A stretch of DNA of 64,000 nt from Streptomyces sp. SID12501. GTDB lineage: Bacteria; Actinomycetota; Actinomycetes; Streptomycetales; Streptomycetaceae. Shown here in pieces: positions 32,778 through 44,052 of the stretch; the stretch's first letter is position 1; every line of letters starts with the position of its first letter. The notes under the pieces are model-generated. The model saw only the letters and a program-made list of their open reading frames with translations, had not been told where the DNA came from and searched no databases. Location: contig NZ_JAAGLU010000037.1 of the NCBI RefSeq assembly GCF_010550245.1, positions 52,014-116,013 on the forward strand, given 5' to 3'. The translations under genes and the position numbers were made by a program.

Positions 32778-33656
32778 GTGAGTGTGGACCGAAGTGATCT
32801 TGGTGGCGGCAGCAAGCATGACCGTGTGGTGTCTGTGCTGGTCGGCCGTATGCGTAACGGCGAATATCCGCTCAACAGCCTGCTCCCGCTCTCCGAGGAG
32901 CAGCTGGCTCAGGATCAGGATGTCTCGCGGGACACCGTGCGCCGGGCCCTGAAGACGCTGAAGGACGACGGCTGGATCGAGAGTCGGCAGGGCAGCGGGT
33001 GGCGGGTGCTCAAGGTGGAGCCGGAGATCCCGTCGTCCGAGGCGAAGGGTGGGCAGAAATCCGGACTCACCTTGCCCCAGCTCATGAAGCGGGCCTTCGC
33101 CAAGCCGGTCGTCGTACTGGACGTCTCCTCGCTCACGTCGGAGTCGTTGGCCGACCAGATGAGCATCATCAGCGACGACATCCGCGGGGGCGCGCTGTCC
33201 GCACCGGAGCGGATCACCCTGCGCCTGATGCTCCCGTCCGACGAGCTGGACATGGCCTATCCGCGGGCCGTCGATCCCCAAGATTATGAGGTGGTGCGGG
33301 AGCGCCAGCGGCTCCTCACCAAGCGCAGTGTGGGTCGGATCAGGGAAAAGCTGCATAGTCTCAAGGCCCACGGGTACGTCGGCTCGGTCGACATCCTCAC
33401 GTGCCGGGTACCGTTGACGCCTACCAGCAAGCTCTATCTGCTCAACGGCACCGAGGCCGTGCACGGTCCGTACCTGCTGAAGACGCGCAGCGTCTATCTG
33501 GAGGAGACGGAATCCGAGGTCGTCGCTCTCGACGCGGTGGGTATCGCCGGACCGATGGAGCACTTCGTCGTGGATGACGGAAACCCGCAGGCCTCCGCTT
33601 TCGTGCGGAACCAGCAGGGCTGGTTCAACAGCTTGTGGGAGCAGTACGCCACGTGA
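32778..33656 (+). CDS. GntR-type regulator 5
   Basis: Protein of 292 residues, closest in pattern to the split gene 2. The winged helix is about 12-80 (VVSVLVGRMRNGEYPLNSLL, DVSRDTVRRALKTLKDDGW, ESRQGSGWRVLKV). The C-terminal domain has RITLRLMLPSDELDMAYP, LTPTSKLYLLNGTEAVHGPY and FVRNQQGWFNSLWEQYA. It is the last member of the block. No partner gene follows; a TetR gene comes next. Confidence 0.83.
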   Translation: MSVDRSDLGGGSKHDRVVSVLVGRMRNGEYPLNSLLPLSEEQLAQDQDVSRDTVRRALKTLKDDGWIESRQGSGWRVLKVEPEIPSSEAKGGQKSGLTLPQLMKRAFAKPVVVLDVSSLTSESLADQMSIISDDIRGGALSAPERITLRLMLPSDELDMAYPRAVDPQDYEVVRERQRLLTKRSVGRIREKLHSLKAHGYVGSVDILTCRVPLTPTSKLYLLNGTEAVHGPYLLKTRSVYLEETESEVVALDAVGIAGPMEHFVVDDGNPQASAFVRNQQGWFNSLWEQYAT

Positions 33657-33797
33657 CGGGTTCTCCGTTCCGCGCGGTGCCGACGTGCTCTCGGTGAGGA
33701 TCTGCCCCTGAACGGGTGACGGGCGTCGTCGGCCCTCTTCGAACGAGGTCATGCGGATGCGCGCGGTGACGATGCTCGACCTGCGTAGGCTCACCAC

Positions 33798-34436
33798 ATG
33801 AGTGAGCTCGGCCTGCGTGAGCGCAAGAAGCAGCAGACGTACCGACACGTGTCCGACATCGCGATCGGGCTCTTCCTCGCGAAGGGCTTCGATGCGGTGT
33901 CCGTCGCGGAGGTCGCCGCCGCGGCCGGGATCTCCAAGCCGACGCTGTTCCGGTACTTCCCGGCCAAGGAGGACCTCGTCCTGCACCGGTTCGCGGACCA
34001 CGAGGACGAGGCGGCGCGGGTCGTGCGGGCGGCCGGTACAGGGGCGGAGGCCTCGCCGCTCGACGCGCTGCGTCGGCACTTCCTCGACGGGCTGAGCCGT
34101 GAGGACCCGGTCACCGGCCTCAACGGGTCCCCCGCAGTGCTCGCCTTCCATCGTCTGCTCTACGGCACCGCGTCGCTGGTCGCGCGGGCGTACGAGTACC
34201 AGCAGCGGTCGGAGGCCGTACTCGCCGTTGCCCTCGGCGACACCCTGGCGGCCCGGCTCGCGGCCGGCCAGATCATCGCCGTACAGCGGATTCTCGCGCA
34301 GGAGAACTGGCGGCGGATCGCGGCGGGGGAGACCGTGGAGGTGGTACGGGAGGACGCGGTCGCGGCGGCGGAGGGGGCGTTCGGGCAGCTGGAGGCGGGG
34401 CTGCCGTGGCTCGGGTCGGCGGGCGTGGGGAATTGA
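33798..34436 (+). CDS. TetR-family transcriptional regulator
   Basis: Repressor of 212 residues. The TetR helix-turn-helix is about 8-55 (RERKKQQTYRHVSDIAIGLF, FDAVSVAEVAAAAGISKPTLFRYF). The C-terminal ligand domain is all helix with an Ala-rich interior. It is followed by the HelD-like gene and may control it; the 37-base gap leaves room for a short promoter. Ligand unknown. Confidence 0.88.
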   Translation: MSELGLRERKKQQTYRHVSDIAIGLFLAKGFDAVSVAEVAAAAGISKPTLFRYFPAKEDLVLHRFADHEDEAARVVRAAGTGAEASPLDALRRHFLDGLSREDPVTGLNGSPAVLAFHRLLYGTASLVARAYEYQQRSEAVLAVALGDTLAARLAAGQIIAVQRILAQENWRRIAAGETVEVVREDAVAAAEGAFGQLEAGLPWLGSAGVGN

Positions 34437-34473
34437 CCAGGTAAATTTTGTAACTCGGTTACGTTATTTCGGT

Positions 34474-36609
34474 ATGGTGGCTGGAATGACGCCACCCGAC
34501 CCTGACCCCGCCCTTGGCCCCGACCCCGCCCGTGTCCAGGCACTCCTCCATGGCTCCCTGCGTCGCGAGCGCGCCCATCACGACGCCTGTCGTGTCGCCC
34601 TCGCCGCGATGATCGACGGCGCCCGGGAACACGTTGTCACCGGCGCGGACGTCTCCGCCTCCGGGGCGGACGCTGAGGTGCTCGGGTACCAGCTGCGCAG
34701 CAAGGCGAAGGAACTGGGCGAACTGCCCGAAGGGCCCCTGTTCTTCGGCCGGTTGGACTTCGACAGCGGTGACCGGGGCGGCGAGCACAGCGGCGCGAGC
34801 TACCACGTCGGGCGCCTGCGGATCAGCGAGCACCCGACCCGCCCGCCCCTCGTCGTAGACTGGCGGGCCCCCGTCTCCCGGGCCTTCTACCAGGCGAGCG
34901 CCCGTGACCCGCAGGGCGTGGCCGTACGGCGCCGGTTCGGCTGGGCACCCGGCAGCATGGGCGACTCCGCCGACCTGACCGGCCTGGAGGACGAGCACCT
35001 CACGGAGGCGGGTGCGGGGGAAGCGGACCCGGGGGAAAGGGAGTTGGCGGGCGGTGCGGGCGGGCTGGTCGCACGGGAGATCGCGCGACCCCGGGTCGGG
35101 CCCATGCGGGACATCGCCGCGACGATCCAGCCCGAGCAGGACGAGCTCGTACGGGCGGGCCTCGGCGTCTCCGTCTGCGTGCAGGGCGCCCCCGGCACCG
35201 GCAAGACGGCCGTCGGCCTGCACCGGGCCGCCTACCTCCTGTACACCCACCCCCAACGCGTCCAGCGCGGCGGCCTGTTGATCCTCGGCCCCAACCGCAT
35301 GTTCCTCTCGTACATCTCGGAGGTGCTGCCCGCCCTCGGCGAGACGGGCGTCCGGCAGTCGACGGTCACGGACGAGATCGCGGGCCCGGGCCGTCCGGTG
35401 CGGGCGGAGGACGACGAGCGGGCCGCCGTCGTGAAGCACGACGCGCGGATGGCGGAGGTGCTGCGCCGGGCGCTGTACGCCCGCGTGGCGACCCAGGAGG
35501 TCATGGACCGCGCCAACTCCCTTGAGGTGAAGGACGATTCGTACCGCTGGCGGATCCCGGCGGCGGAACTGGCGCGGATCGTGGCGGGCGTACGGGCCGA
35601 GGAGCCGCCGTACGCCGTGGGGCGCGAGCGCGTACGGACCTGGATCGTCAACCGCGTCCAGCGGGAGGCGGAACGGCGGGCGGGGCCGCAGACGAACGCC
35701 TGGGTGCGGCGCATCGAGCGGGTGCGGTCGGTCGGGGCGTACGTCGAGGCGGTGTGGCCGAGGGCGCGTCCGGAGGAGGTGGTGGCCGAACTCCTGGGAG
35801 ACGCCGGGGTGTTGGCGCGGGCCGCCGAGGGGGTGTTGGGGGAGGACGAGCAGCGGTCGGTGCTGTGGGCGCGTCCGCCGAGGTCGTGGAAGTCGGCGCG
35901 CTGGTCGGCCGCCGACCTGGTTCTTCTCGACGAGGTCGCCGGTCTGATCGAACACCCCGAGGGATACGGCCATGTCGTGATCGACGAGGCGCAGGACCTC
36001 TCCCCGATGGAGTGCCGGGCGATCGCACGCCGGGTGCCCTACGGTTCGCTGACGGTCCTGGGCGACCTGGCCCAGGGCACCACACCGTGGGCGGCACGGG
36101 CGTGGGAGCCCTTGCTGGGCCACCTGGGCAAACCGGACGCCACGGTGATCCCGCTGACCACCGGGTTCCGGGTACCGCGGACGGTCGTCGCCTTCGCCAA
36201 CCGACTGCTTGCCCGCCTGGACGTACCGGTGCCACCTGCCCGATCCCTGCGCGGAGACGGGGAGTTGAGGGTCGTGGAGACGACCGACATCGTCGGGGAC
36301 GTGGTGGCCGCGGTACGCCGGGCGCTGGACGGGGATGGGTCGGTGGGGGTAGTGGCGGCTGAGGGTGAAGTGGCGGCCGTACAGGAGGTGTTGGGCGCGG
36401 CGGGGGTGGTGGTGGACGGGGGCAGGGTCGCGGTGATGTCGGCGAAGGCGGTCAAGGGACTGGAGTGGGACCACGTGGTCGTGGTGGAACCAGCGGCGAT
36501 CGTGGAGGGGGAGGGGGCGACCGGGCGGGGACTGAATCGGCTGTACGTGGTGCTGACGCGGGCGGTGTCACGGCTGGAGGTCGTGCATGGGCGGGCGTTG
36601 CCGTTCTGA
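34474..36609 (+). CDS. helD: HelD-like superfamily 1 ATPase, RNA polymerase recycling factor
   Basis: Protein of 711 residues from the ATG at 34474 (707 from the ATG at 34486). The N-terminal coiled-coil arm is followed by a P-loop (GAPGTGKTAVGLHRAAYLLY, about 237-256), motif II VVIDEAQDLSPMECRAIARR and C-terminal helicase motifs (VMSAKAVKGLEWDHVVV, LYVVLTRAVSRLEVVHG). HelD proteins pry RNA polymerase from DNA. A relative, HelR, gives rifamycin tolerance, but no rifamycin element lies upstream here. TACGTT lies eight bases before the ATG, so the mRNA could be leaderless. Confidence 0.85.
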   Translation: MVAGMTPPDPDPALGPDPARVQALLHGSLRRERAHHDACRVALAAMIDGAREHVVTGADVSASGADAEVLGYQLRSKAKELGELPEGPLFFGRLDFDSGDRGGEHSGASYHVGRLRISEHPTRPPLVVDWRAPVSRAFYQASARDPQGVAVRRRFGWAPGSMGDSADLTGLEDEHLTEAGAGEADPGERELAGGAGGLVAREIARPRVGPMRDIAATIQPEQDELVRAGLGVSVCVQGAPGTGKTAVGLHRAAYLLYTHPQRVQRGGLLILGPNRMFLSYISEVLPALGETGVRQSTVTDEIAGPGRPVRAEDDERAAVVKHDARMAEVLRRALYARVATQEVMDRANSLEVKDDSYRWRIPAAELARIVAGVRAEEPPYAVGRERVRTWIVNRVQREAERRAGPQTNAWVRRIERVRSVGAYVEAVWPRARPEEVVAELLGDAGVLARAAEGVLGEDEQRSVLWARPPRSWKSARWSAADLVLLDEVAGLIEHPEGYGHVVIDEAQDLSPMECRAIARRVPYGSLTVLGDLAQGTTPWAARAWEPLLGHLGKPDATVIPLTTGFRVPRTVVAFANRLLARLDVPVPPARSLRGDGELRVVETTDIVGDVVAAVRRALDGDGSVGVVAAEGEVAAVQEVLGAAGVVVDGGRVAVMSAKAVKGLEWDHVVVVEPAAIVEGEGATGRGLNRLYVVLTRAVSRLEVVHGRALPF

Positions 36610-36669
36610 CTCCGGATGCGGCGGCGGTGAGGGGAGGGTGGGGGTGAGGGTGCGGTATCAAGTGGGGCG

Positions 36670-37212
36670 ATGACGAACTCCTCCTTTCCTCCTGCCGCGC
36701 CGCCTCTTCTCTTCCTGGATGTCGACGGACCGCTGATCCCGTTCGGCGGTACCCGGGAGCAGTATCCGGACGGCTATCCGACGTATCGGTCTGCCCGGCG
36801 ATCGCGCGTCCCGGCATTCGGGGCGAATCCCCTCCTGCCTCGGATCGACCCCGCCCTCGGTCCTCGACTGGCCGCGCTGCCCTGCGAGTTGGTGTGGGCC
36901 ACGACCTGGATGGACGAGGCGAACGAGTGCGTCGCCCCGTGGCTGGGTCTGCCGGACCTCCCGGTGGTGAACTGGCCGGAGCCGGACCCCGACGACCTGC
37001 TCGACCTGCTCGGCGTGCACTGGAAGACCCGTCCGCTCGTCGGTCTGGCGGCCGGGCGGGCCTTCGTCTGGCTCGATGACGAGGTGACCGACACCGACCG
37101 TCGATGGGTTGCCGAACACCACCCGGGCCGGGCCCTGTTGCACCGGGTCGATCCTCATCACGGCCTGCGGGACACGGACTTCGCGGCCGTCGAGGAGTGG
37201 CTCCAGCCATAG
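36670..37212 (+). CDS. HAD-like domain protein
   Basis: Protein of 180 residues. It has the HAD nucleophile motif LFLDVDGPLIPFGG, motif II in VWATTWMDEAN, a Lys in HWKTRPL and the acidic motif WLDDEVTD. There is no separate cap domain, so it is a C0-type member, possibly acting on macromolecules. It lies between the HelD-like gene and the convergent UvrA-like gene. Substrate unknown. Confidence 0.8.
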   Translation: MTNSSFPPAAPPLLFLDVDGPLIPFGGTREQYPDGYPTYRSARRSRVPAFGANPLLPRIDPALGPRLAALPCELVWATTWMDEANECVAPWLGLPDLPVVNWPEPDPDDLLDLLGVHWKTRPLVGLAAGRAFVWLDDEVTDTDRRWVAEHHPGRALLHRVDPHHGLRDTDFAAVEEWLQP

Positions 37213-37269
37213 GTCACAGGGCGTAGGGCGTACGACATAGGGCGGCGACAGTGGTCGTGGTCCCGGCGC

Positions 37270-39690
<2,421 letters not shown>

Positions 39691-39785
39691 CGGGTCTCCG
39701 TCTCGTCTGGCTCGTCTGGCTCGTCCGGTTTTCCTACAGGCTGGCGCGGGCTGCTCCCGAGGGCCTGGACAGAGCCTGGCCGGCT

Positions 39786-40196
39786 CTAGCCCTTCGGCTT
39801 CTGCGAGATTCGTACCAGGTTGCCCGAGGGGTCGCGGAACGCGCAGTCGCGCGGGCCCCAACCCTGGTCCATGGGCTCCTGGAGGACTTCGGCGCCGGAC
39901 GCCCGTACCTTCTCGAACATGGCGTCGAGATCGTCGGTCCGGAAGACGAACATCGGCATGACGCCCTTGGTGAGCAGTTCCTGCAGGGTGTCGCCGTCGG
40001 CCGGGGAGCGGCCCGCGTGCGGTTCGGAGAGGACGATTTCGAGGTCCGGCTGTGTGGAGCTGCCGAGGGTGACCCAGCGGTGTTCGCCGGATGCGACGTC
40101 GTTGCGGACCTCGAAGCCGAGTGCGTCGCGGTAGAAGGCGAGCGCCTCGTCGGGGTCGTTGACGGTGATGTGGCAGTACTGCAGTGCGATGTCCAT
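39786..40196 (-). CDS. VOC-family (glyoxalase/bleomycin resistance-like) protein
   Basis: Protein of 136 residues with the VOC fold: MDIALQYCHITVNDPDEALA at the start and GWGPRDCAFRDPSGNLVRIS at the end. His and Glu positions could bind a metal. It lies ten bases after the AraC-type gene in the same direction, a pair often seen in Streptomyces. Substrate unknown. Confidence 0.87.
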   Translation of the reverse strand: MDIALQYCHITVNDPDEALAFYRDALGFEVRNDVASGEHRWVTLGSSTQPDLEIVLSEPHAGRSPADGDTLQELLTKGVMPMFVFRTDDLDAMFEKVRASGAEVLQEPMDQGWGPRDCAFRDPSGNLVRISQKPKG

Positions 40197-40206
40197 GCCG
40201 TCAAAG

Positions 40207-40761
40207 CTAGGCGGCGGCCGTACGGCCCGCTTCTCGAATCCTGCTCGGTACGTTCCCGATGTCCCCGGCGGGTGTGCCGGCGGCTGGAGCGTCCTTGCGC
40301 GGACCTTCCAGGCTCGACACGTCCGGGCTCGACACGTCCGCGCTCGGACCGTCCGGGCCCGGCGCGTTTCTGCTCGGCCGGGTGGTCACCTTGGCCACAC
40401 AGGCGGGCATCGCCGTCACCGCGTCGTGCTCCCGGCCGCGGTACGCGCTAGGCGTCTCCCCGACGACCTCGGTGAACCGTGAGCTGAACGAGCCCAGCGA
40501 CGTACAGCCGACGGTCATGCAGGCGTCGGTCACACTCATGCCGGCGCGGAGCAGCGTCATCGCCCGCTCGATGCGGCGGGTCATGAGATAGGTGTACGGC
40601 GTCTCGCCATAGGCCGCCCGGAACCGACGCGAGAAGTGTGCCGGCGACATCAGCGCGTGCTTGGCCATCGTCGGGACGTCGAGCGGACGCGCGTACTCCC
40701 GGTCGATCAGATCCCGTGCCCGGCGCAGATGCGCGAGGTTGGCCAGCTCCTGCGGGTCCAT
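40207..40761 (-). CDS. AraC-family transcriptional regulator, short form
   Basis: Regulator of 184 residues with the DNA-binding domain first (about 8-110: LAHLRRARDLIDREYARPLD, FRAAYGETPYTYLMTRRIER, VGCTSLGSFSSRFTEVVGETP) and a Pro/Ser-rich tail with repeated SSPDVSS/GPSADVS phrases. There is no N-terminal sensor domain. It probably controls the VOC gene. It is divergent from the rox-like gene, whose promoter lies in the shared 220 bases. Confidence 0.87.
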   Translation of the reverse strand: MDPQELANLAHLRRARDLIDREYARPLDVPTMAKHALMSPAHFSRRFRAAYGETPYTYLMTRRIERAMTLLRAGMSVTDACMTVGCTSLGSFSSRFTEVVGETPSAYRGREHDAVTAMPACVAKVTTRPSRNAPGPDGPSADVSSPDVSSLEGPRKDAPAAGTPAGDIGNVPSRIREAGRTAAA

Positions 40762-40865
40762 TCGGCGACGGTACCACCGGGTCGCGGGGGCCGGTCCGGG
40801 TCTGCGCGAGCGCTCGGGCGGTGGAGAGCGTCCACTCCCCTCCACTCTCAAGCTATAGCCCACAG

Positions 40866-40887
40866 GGGGGCTTGCGGCAAGACCCCC
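40866..40887. promoter_or_regulatory. Rifamycin-associated element (RAE)-like palindrome
   Basis: GGGGG-CTTG-CGG-CAAG-A-CCCCC. The core, GGGGCTTGCGGCAAG followed by CCCC, agrees with the RAE that I recall from actinobacterial rifamycin-inactivating genes. It lies about 95 bases before the likely start of the rox-like gene. It indicates that the gene is induced by rifamycins. Confidence 0.75.
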
Positions 40888-40980
40888 GTCGTGCCGCACA
40901 ATCGTCGGCCGAGGCAGTCCGGACCTGCGGAAATCGCGGAGATCATGGCAATCGAGGCTGCCGAAATGGGGGTTTTCATG

Positions 40981-42471
40981 ATGGACGTGGACGCGGACAT
41001 GGACATGGACATGGACATGGACGTGACCGTGGTCGGCGGCGGACCCACCGGCCTGATGCTGGCCGCCGAGCTGCGGCTGCACGGCGTGCGCGTGGTCGTG
41101 CTGGAGAAGGACGCGGAGCCGACCCCGGTCGTCCGCTCACTCGGTCTGCACGTGCGCAGCATCGAGGTGATGGACCAGCGCGGCCTGCTGGAGCGGTTCC
41201 TCGCGCACGGCAAGCAGTACCCGGTCGCCGGCGGCTTCTTCGCCGCCATGGACAAGCCCGCGCCCGCCCGGCTGGACACCGCGCATCCCTACGTACTCGG
41301 CATCCCGCAGACCGTCACCGACCGCCTACTGCTCGAACACGCCACCGAACTCGGCGCCGAGATCCGGCGCTCCTGCGAGCTGGTCGGGCTGAGCCAGGAC
41401 GGGCAGGGGGTGACCGCCGAGCTGGCCGACGGCACCCGGCTGCGCTCGCGCTACCTCGTCGGCTGCGACGGCGGCCGCAGCACGGTACGCAAACTGCTCG
41501 GCGTCCGCTTCCCCGGCGAGCCCACCCGGCTCCAGGCGCTGCTGGGCGAGATGAAGGTGGGCGTGGAGCAGGCGACGGTGGCCGCCGTGGTGGCGGAAGT
41601 CCGCAAGACGCAGAAGTGGTTCGGCCTCGGGCCCATGGGGGACGAGGGGGTGTACCGCGTCGTCGTGCCCGCCGACGGGGTGACCGAGGACCGCTCGGCG
41701 CCGACCCTCGACGAGGTCAGGAAGCAGTTGCGGGCATACGCCGGTACCGACTTCGGCGTGCACTCCCCGCGCTGGCTCTCCCGCTTCGGCGACGCCACCC
41801 GGCAGGCCGAGCGCTACCGGGTCGGCCGGGTGCTGCTGGCCGGCGACGCGGCGCACATCCACCCGCCGGTCGGCGGACAGGGGCTCAACCTCGGCATCCA
41901 GGACGCGTTCAACCTCGGCTGGAAACTGGCCGCCGAGATCGCCGGCCGGGCGCCGGAGGGGCTGCTGGACAGCTACCACTCCGAACGGCACCGGGTGGCC
42001 GCCGACGTACTGGACAGCACCCGCGCGCAGACGCATCTGATGTCCACCGAGCCGGGCCCCCAGTCCGTGCGCCGACTGCTGTCGGAGCTGATGGACTTCG
42101 AGGACGTGAACCGTTTCCTGATCGAGAAACTCACCGCCATCGGCATCCGCTACGACTTCGGCGAGGGCCACCCCTTGCTCGGCCGGCGCATGCGGGACCT
42201 CACGCTCGAGCAAGGCCGCCTCTACGAGCTGACGCACGAGGGCCGGGGCCTCCTCCTCGACCGCACCGGCCGGCTCTCGGTGGCCGGCTGGACGGACCGG
42301 GTCGACCACGTCATCGACACCGACACCGACACCGACGAACTGGATGGACTCGGCGAACTCGACGTACCCGCGGCTCTGTTGAGGCCGGACGGGTACGTGG
42401 CGTGGGTCGGTGAGGACCAGGGGGAGCTGGCCGTCCCGTTGGCCAAGTGGTTCGGTCCCGCGGCCGGTTGA
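40981..42471 (+). CDS. rox: FAD-dependent monooxygenase, rifampin monooxygenase-like (Rox)
   Basis: Flavoprotein hydroxylase of 496 residues from ATG 40981. The FAD-binding motif VVGGGPTGLMLAAELRLHG lies near the start. The family motif DG (VGCDGGRSTVRKLLGV) and the second FAD motif GDAAHIHPPVGGQGLNLGI follow. The sequence agrees closely with my memory of Rox, which opens the rifampin naphthoquinone ring. The RAE-like palindrome upstream supports that. Start is uncertain: in-frame ATGs lie at 40945, 40978, 40981 and in the GACATG repeat up to 41017, where Rox normally begins. Confidence 0.85.
   Translation: MDVDADMDMDMDMDVTVVGGGPTGLMLAAELRLHGVRVVVLEKDAEPTPVVRSLGLHVRSIEVMDQRGLLERFLAHGKQYPVAGGFFAAMDKPAPARLDTAHPYVLGIPQTVTDRLLLEHATELGAEIRRSCELVGLSQDGQGVTAELADGTRLRSRYLVGCDGGRSTVRKLLGVRFPGEPTRLQALLGEMKVGVEQATVAAVVAEVRKTQKWFGLGPMGDEGVYRVVVPADGVTEDRSAPTLDEVRKQLRAYAGTDFGVHSPRWLSRFGDATRQAERYRVGRVLLAGDAAHIHPPVGGQGLNLGIQDAFNLGWKLAAEIAGRAPEGLLDSYHSERHRVAADVLDSTRAQTHLMSTEPGPQSVRRLLSELMDFEDVNRFLIEKLTAIGIRYDFGEGHPLLGRRMRDLTLEQGRLYELTHEGRGLLLDRTGRLSVAGWTDRVDHVIDTDTDTDELDGLGELDVPAALLRPDGYVAWVGEDQGELAVPLAKWFGPAAG
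40996..41022 (+). repeat. GACATG hexanucleotide repeat at the rox start
   Basis: Four GACATG units plus GAC encode Asp-Met repeats in front of the FAD motif (MDVDADMDMDMDMDV). Changes in unit number stay in frame, so they would only alter the length of an acidic N-terminal tail and the number of possible start codons. Confidence 0.8.
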
Positions 42472-42585
42472 CGTCCTGTCTCAACTGCCTTTTGCCAGAC
42501 CGAGGTTCCCGCCCGCGGTGCGTACGGTCGAGCGGGACGGGTCGACGGCTACCGGGCTCGATGCTGGCCCGACCAGACCGTTCCC

Positions 42586-42741
42586 CAGCAGCTTCACATC
42601 TGCTTCAAGGTCGACGAGGACTTGGAGGAGGCCGAGGCCCGGCTGCTGGAGCTGGGTGCGGGCAAGCCGGATCACCAGCCTCATGGGGCCCGGCGCCCCC
42701 TACTACAGACAGGGGTCCTGCGCCGACCCTGCGACCTGACG
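42586..42741 (+). pseudogene. Fragment of a VOC-family gene
   Basis: The frame reads HICFKVDEDLEEAEARLLEL followed by GAGKPDHQPHGAR, the typical second half of a glyoxalase-like protein, and then decays. There is no start, and the end part (FRVLTDPAGHPFCL in intact relatives) is scrambled. It lies in the 360 bases between rox and the next minus-strand gene; the rest of that stretch holds nothing I can identify. Confidence 0.65.
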
Positions 42742-42835
42742 CTGAGCAGGTCGGCACGATGATCCGCTTCGGGCGCGGACGGGCTCCGCGTCGGGGACTC
42801 CGCTCGGCTTCCTCCCCCGCCGGGGCCGGCCTCCT

Positions 42836-43549
42836 TCAGCTGATCGGCCGCCGAAGCTCGGACCGGATCCGGAGGGTCCGCTCGGCGAGGCCCGCCAGGT
42901 CCACGTCCTTGGCGTCCCCGGAGGAAACCGCGGGGTCGATCTCGCCGATCAGTGCGCCGGTGTTGCCGTCGTTCCAGGTACACATCGGCATGATGATCCG
43001 CATGTTCAGGTCCTCCCTGGCGACTACCTGGCAGGTGACGGTGACGTCCGAGCCGGAGGGGCGGAAGTCCTTGGGCGCCAGGGCGACCGACATGCCGTCC
43101 GGCTCGGCGGCGCCCTTCAGCATGGTTTCCCGGGCGTCGTCGGCGTCCTTGAACCGGCCGTACATACCGCTGACGTTCAGCTGGCCACCACGGTTCGCGG
43201 GCTTGTAGATCGCGACGGCCGCCCGGACGTCACGGCCGCCCAGGGCACTCTCGGCGTTCTGCACGAAACCGCCGTCCGGGGAGTCGGAGAAGTCCCGCTC
43301 CAGCTCGTACTCACCGCTCAGCAGGGTCTTGGGCAGGGTCAACCGGTACCGCGCCTCGGGAAAGTCCTTGTCGGTGTCGACCTTGCTGACCACGACCGCG
43401 GCCACGGCGACGGTCAACAGGGCCATGACCCCGCCCGCGACCCCCAGGACGACACCGGCCCGGCTCTTCTTCGGCGGCGGCGGCGGCGGAGGCGGCAGGA
43501 GGTACGGCTCGGACGCGGGCGACCGCTGCGGCGACGGAGTCGTGGACAC
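42836..43549 (-). CDS. Single-pass membrane protein with proline-rich N-terminus
   Basis: Protein of 237 residues. A cytoplasmic tail with a run of eight prolines (1-28) is followed by one membrane segment (about 33-54, VVLGVAGGVMALLTVAVAAVV) and an extracytoplasmic domain of 180 residues containing two Cys (VTCQVV and MCTWND). This layout is common among uncharacterised Streptomyces surface proteins. It borders the injection-system cluster but points away from it. Function unknown. Confidence 0.75.
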   Translation of the reverse strand: MSTTPSPQRSPASEPYLLPPPPPPPPKKSRAGVVLGVAGGVMALLTVAVAAVVVSKVDTDKDFPEARYRLTLPKTLLSGEYELERDFSDSPDGGFVQNAESALGGRDVRAAVAIYKPANRGGQLNVSGMYGRFKDADDARETMLKGAAEPDGMSVALAPKDFRPSGSDVTVTCQVVAREDLNMRIIMPMCTWNDGNTGALIGEIDPAVSSGDAKDVDLAGLAERTLRIRSELRRPIS

Positions 43550-44052
43550 GCCATGAAGCTACTGCACAGCTTCGCAGTGAAGGTGGCGGTTTCCGGACCG
43601 GTCCCGGCCCGACCTGGGTCTGAGCAAGGCCGAAACGGCGTGTTGCCTCTGCGGGCGGTTGGGGATGGTCGCGCCAGTGCGGGGAGGTGAACAGGCCGGT
43701 GAGCACGATGACTTCGGGTTAGGTGGCCACTTCGATTCGGGGCTCGGAGGGACGGTGGGGATCACCGAACGGGTCCTCGCCCAGCACTTCGAGTCGGCGG
43801 TTCCACCTCTGCCGAAGAGGCTCTCCGCTCTGCTCACCGGTGAACCACCAGGCTGCACCCGCGCGACCGGGCGCACGCCGTGGTCCATGCCCTCCGGGAG
43901 GGCCGCATCTGACCGAACGGGCAATCGCACACGGCGTGCGGGCAGCAACTTCTGCCCGCCTGCTGTCCCTTGCGCGCCTGCGAGGGCGGGTGCGGCGCGA
44001 GGCACGATCGGAACCCAGTGGTGACGGCAGGGGCAGGGCGAGGAGCACGACG
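43550..44052 (+). promoter_or_regulatory. Non-coding stretch before the injection-system operon
   Basis: About 500 bases without a convincing gene; overlapping frames look like codon-bias noise. The promoter for the first injection-system genes should be here. GGAGCACGACG at 44042-44052 is the ribosome site of the next gene. Confidence 0.45.

Noticed and set aside
34474..36609. HelD-like gene as HelR, the rifamycin-tolerance factor
   Set aside because: No RAE-like palindrome lies upstream, and I cannot separate HelD from HelR by sequence alone. I keep the general HelD call.
40636..40980. Extension of the rox-like protein upstream to 40636
   Set aside because: The region overlaps the divergent AraC gene and contains the promoter and RAE; relatives start near the FAD motif.
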